Shown here: in pieces, positions 61,809 through 64,000 of the stretch | Numbering within the stretch: position 1 is the stretch's first letter | Layout of the letters: each line of letters begins with the position of its first letter | Assembly (NCBI GenBank): GCA_963751595.1 | Contig: CAVVVC010000002.1 | Location: forward strand, 62,001-126,000 | Direction: 5' to 3' | Origin: JAHEGP01 sp963751595 | GTDB lineage: Bacteria > Pseudomonadota > Gammaproteobacteria > Pseudomonadales > JAHEGP01 | Length of the DNA stretch: 64,000 nucleotides | The notes under the pieces: model-generated | What the model was told of the DNA's origin: nothing | The model's input: only the letters and a program-made list of their open reading frames with translations | Database searches by the model: none | Translations under genes and position numbers: made by a program

Positions 61809-64000
61809 ATGCGGCCCATTTATCGCAGCTTCGAGTTTATCGAAGCGCACTATCGTTTCGTGCTGCTAGTGGCGCTTGTGCTGGTGACGTTCCTCGCCTG
61901 GCAAGCACCGAAAATCAAGTTCGACGCCTCTGCGGATTCTCTGGTGCTGCAGGGGGACACGGCCCTGGACTTCGCGCGGGAGGTCAATGAGCGTTATGCC
62001 AGTGAGGATTTCCTGCTGGTGACCTACCAGCCCGAAGGGGACCTCTTCAGCCAGGCGGTACTCGACGAGTTACGCCAGTTGCGGAGTGAGTTGGCCGGGG
62101 TCGCGACAGTATCCTCTGTTTTCAGCATTCTCGATGCGCCACTGCTGTACAGCCCGCCGGTTACCGTTGACGGCATTGCCGATGGGCTGCCCACACTACT
62201 CGATGAGGGCGTCGATCGGAACCTGGCGGCCCGGGAATTCCTCGAAAGCCCGATTTATAGCGGCCTGCTTACCAACGCGGACAACAGCGTTACCGCGCTG
62301 CTGGTCAATTTGCAGCGCGACCAAACCTACTTTGACCTGCTGCAGGTGCGGGACGATCTCCGGGAAATGCAGCGCAACGAAGGCCTGGATTCCGACCAGG
62401 TCAGTCGATTGCAGGCTGCCGAGCGTGAATTCGACAACTACAAACTTACGGTCAACGAGCAGCAGGAACGCCTGGTCGATGAGGTGCGCGGGATACTCGA
62501 TGGCTACCAGGATAACGCCACGGTTTACCTGGGTGGTGTGCCGATGATTGCCGTCGACCTGATCAGCTTCGTCAAGAATGACCTGGTGGTGTTTGGTAGC
62601 GGCATCCTCGCCTTTATCGTCATCCTGCTGGCGCTGATCTTTCGCTCGGCGCGCTGGGTAGTCATCCCGCTCCTGATCTGCAGCGCCACGGCGGTTGGCA
62701 TGCTCGGCTGGCTGGCCTTGATCGACTGGCGCCTCACGGTCATCTCTTCAAATTTCATCGCCATCCTGCTGATCATCAACCTGTCGATTTTGGTGCATTT
62801 GATCGTCAAGTATCGTGAATTAGCGGCAGCCGATGAGCAGGCGTCCCAGGCGGAACTGGTTATGGGCGCTGTGCAGGCGATGGCGAAGCCCTGCCTCTAC
62901 ACCACGCTGACTACATTGGTAGCGTTCGCCACCCTGGTGGTCAGTAATATCCGCCCGGTGATGGATTTCGGCCTGATCATGAGCATCGGAGTTGCCGTCG
63001 CCCTGGTCACCTCCTTCGTTCTTTTTCCGGCGCTGAACATGCTGTTGCCGCGCAGCTTCATCACCCTTTCCGCGGAGCGGCCGCCATTTACGCGCCACTT
63101 TGCCAGGCTGGTGGAAAAACGCGGCGCAGTGGTACTGCTTATCTCGGCGATCGTCGCGCTGGCGGCACTTTGGGGTATTAGCCGCCTGCAGGTGGAGAAC
63201 CGCTTTATCGACAACTTCCACCATGACACCGAGATATACCAGGGCATGGAGACCATCGACCGGGAGCTGGGTGGAACGGTATCTCTGGATATCATTATCG
63301 AGGCGGGCCCTGATCAGCTTGCTTTCCAGGCCACCAGTGATGACTACGACGAGGAAGACCTGTTTGACGATGGCGGTACCACTGAAGACCCCAGCGTCTG
63401 GTTTAACCGTGATGGGCTCGATCGGGTGACGGCTATTCACCGTTATCTCGACCAATTGCCGGAGACCGGTAAGGTTATGTCGCTGGCCATGATCTACCAG
63501 GTTGCCAAGGACCTTGCCGGGGACAATATCGACAATGTCGAGCTTGCCCTGCTCAAGTCGAACCTGCCGGAGGAGGTTGCTGCGGTATTGGTGGATCCCT
63601 ATCTATACGAGCCGCTGGAGGAAACCCGGATCAGTCTGCGTGTGATGGAGACCGACCCCGACCTGCGCCGGGATGCGCTGCTGAAGAAAATCGAGGCCGA
63701 CCTGGTCGAAGATTTTGCCCTTGAGCCCGAGCAGGTTCACCTGACCGGTATGATGGTACTTTACAACAATATGCTGCAGAGTCTGTTCAGTTCGCAGATA
63801 TTGTCACTGGGCACCGTGTTTTTTGCCATTTTGGCCATGTTCGTGGTGTTGTTTCGTTCCCTGAGTCTCGCGTTTCTCGCTCTGCTACCCAACGTGCTTG
63901 GGGCGGCGATGGTGCTGGGAATCATGGGGATCTTCGGTATACCCCTGGATATGATGACCATCACCATCGCGTCGATTTGTGTGGGCATTGGTGTCGACGA
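61809..64000 (+). CDS. RND superfamily (MMPL-type) transporter, 3' truncated
   Basis: The open frame runs from ATG 61809 (AAAGGAAA upstream) to the window end, about 730 residues. An N-terminal transmembrane helix (HYRFVLLVALVLVTFLAW) precedes a periplasmic loop, then five helices (DLVVFGSGILAFIVILLALI; FIAILLIINLSILVHLIVKY; GVAVALVTSFVLFPALNML), a second periplasmic domain and a second helix bundle ending in the GIGVDD-type motif. This is the COG1033 predicted exporter / sterol-sensing-domain-like branch. Substrate unknown; lipids such as hopanoids or carotenoids are exported by relatives. Confidence 0.85.
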   Translation, partial: MRPIYRSFEFIEAHYRFVLLVALVLVTFLAWQAPKIKFDASADSLVLQGDTALDFAREVNERYASEDFLLVTYQPEGDLFSQAVLDELRQLRSELAGVATVSSVFSILDAPLLYSPPVTVDGIADGLPTLLDEGVDRNLAAREFLESPIYSGLLTNADNSVTALLVNLQRDQTYFDLLQVRDDLREMQRNEGLDSDQVSRLQAAEREFDNYKLTVNEQQERLVDEVRGILDGYQDNATVYLGGVPMIAVDLISFVKNDLVVFGSGILAFIVILLALIFRSARWVVIPLLICSATAVGMLGWLALIDWRLTVISSNFIAILLIINLSILVHLIVKYRELAAADEQASQAELVMGAVQAMAKPCLYTTLTTLVAFATLVVSNIRPVMDFGLIMSIGVAVALVTSFVLFPALNMLLPRSFITLSAERPPFTRHFARLVEKRGAVVLLISAIVALAALWGISRLQVENRFIDNFHHDTEIYQGMETIDRELGGTVSLDIIIEAGPDQLAFQATSDDYDEEDLFDDGGTTEDPSVWFNRDGLDRVTAIHRYLDQLPETGKVMSLAMIYQVAKDLAGDNIDNVELALLKSNLPEEVAAVLVDPYLYEPLEETRISLRVMETDPDLRRDALLKKIEADLVEDFALEPEQVHLTGMMVLYNNMLQSLFSSQILSLGTVFFAILAMFVVLFRSLSLAFLALLPNVLGAAMVLGIMGIFGIPLDMMTITIASICVGIGVD

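Overview
This 64 kb window is a chromosomal segment of a high-GC gammaproteobacterium. It contains no phage, insertion sequence or CRISPR array. Gene order from dksA through gluQ, cbrX, cbrA, cbrB, pcnB and folK to panB-panC matches the order known from Pseudomonas. The metY-rimP-nusA-infB-rbfA-truB-rpsO-pnp block is the classic nusA operon. Together with an acyclic-terpene/acyl-CoA carboxylase cluster, a membrane pyrophosphatase and long antisense shadow frames from high GC3, this suggests an aerobic, probably marine, member of the Pseudomonadales/Cellvibrionales lineage (Halieaceae/Spongiibacteraceae-like). That placement is inference from gene content.

Layout. 1-5.5 kb (+): the distal part of an Atu-like operon (carboxyltransferase, enoyl-CoA hydratase, biotin carboxylase subunit, AtuA). 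5.7-6.6 kb: rdgC. 6.8-13.2 kb (-): a four-gene operon encoding a NarL-type regulator, a TonB-dependent receptor, a periplasmic binding protein and a BarA-like hybrid kinase. This looks like a receptor-to-phosphorelay sensory unit of unknown ligand. 13.5-23.4 kb: an SDR lacking its catalytic Tyr/Lys, a cupin protein, a peroxiredoxin, a HerA-like ATPase, trxC, leuA with a divergent Lrp-family regulator, a SIMPL protein, a DUF3301 protein and a MATE exporter. 23.6-29.4 kb: recQ, a cold-shock gene, rapA, a DUF3820 gene and arfB. 29.6-38.7 kb (+): initiator tRNA and the nusA operon through pnp. 39.1-50.2 kb (-): dksA-gluQ-cbrX-cbrA-cbrB-[crcZ-like RNA]-pcnB-folK-panB-panC. 50.4-56.4 kb: aminotransferase-sfsA, a Rieske protein, a patatin, a small unknown protein, a lone cyclic-nucleotide-binding domain protein, an M15 peptidase and cysE. 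56.8-64 kb (+): a tandem AP2-like basic protein, hppA, mpl-ubiX and a truncated RND/MMPL transporter.

Most notable points. (i) The 571-bp cbrB-pcnB spacer carries an excellent sigma-54 promoter, upstream TGTTAC/GTAACA repeats and a 52-nt A-rich (ARN) tract at the predicted 5' end of the transcript. This is what a CrcZ-type Hfq/Crc-sequestering RNA would look like, here driven by CbrAB. (ii) A short membrane ORF overlaps the cbrA start, as cbrX does in Pseudomonas. (iii) The receptor/binding-protein/hybrid-kinase operon may be a poorly described outer-membrane-to-cytoplasm signalling system. Functions are assigned by reading motifs only; no database search was run.
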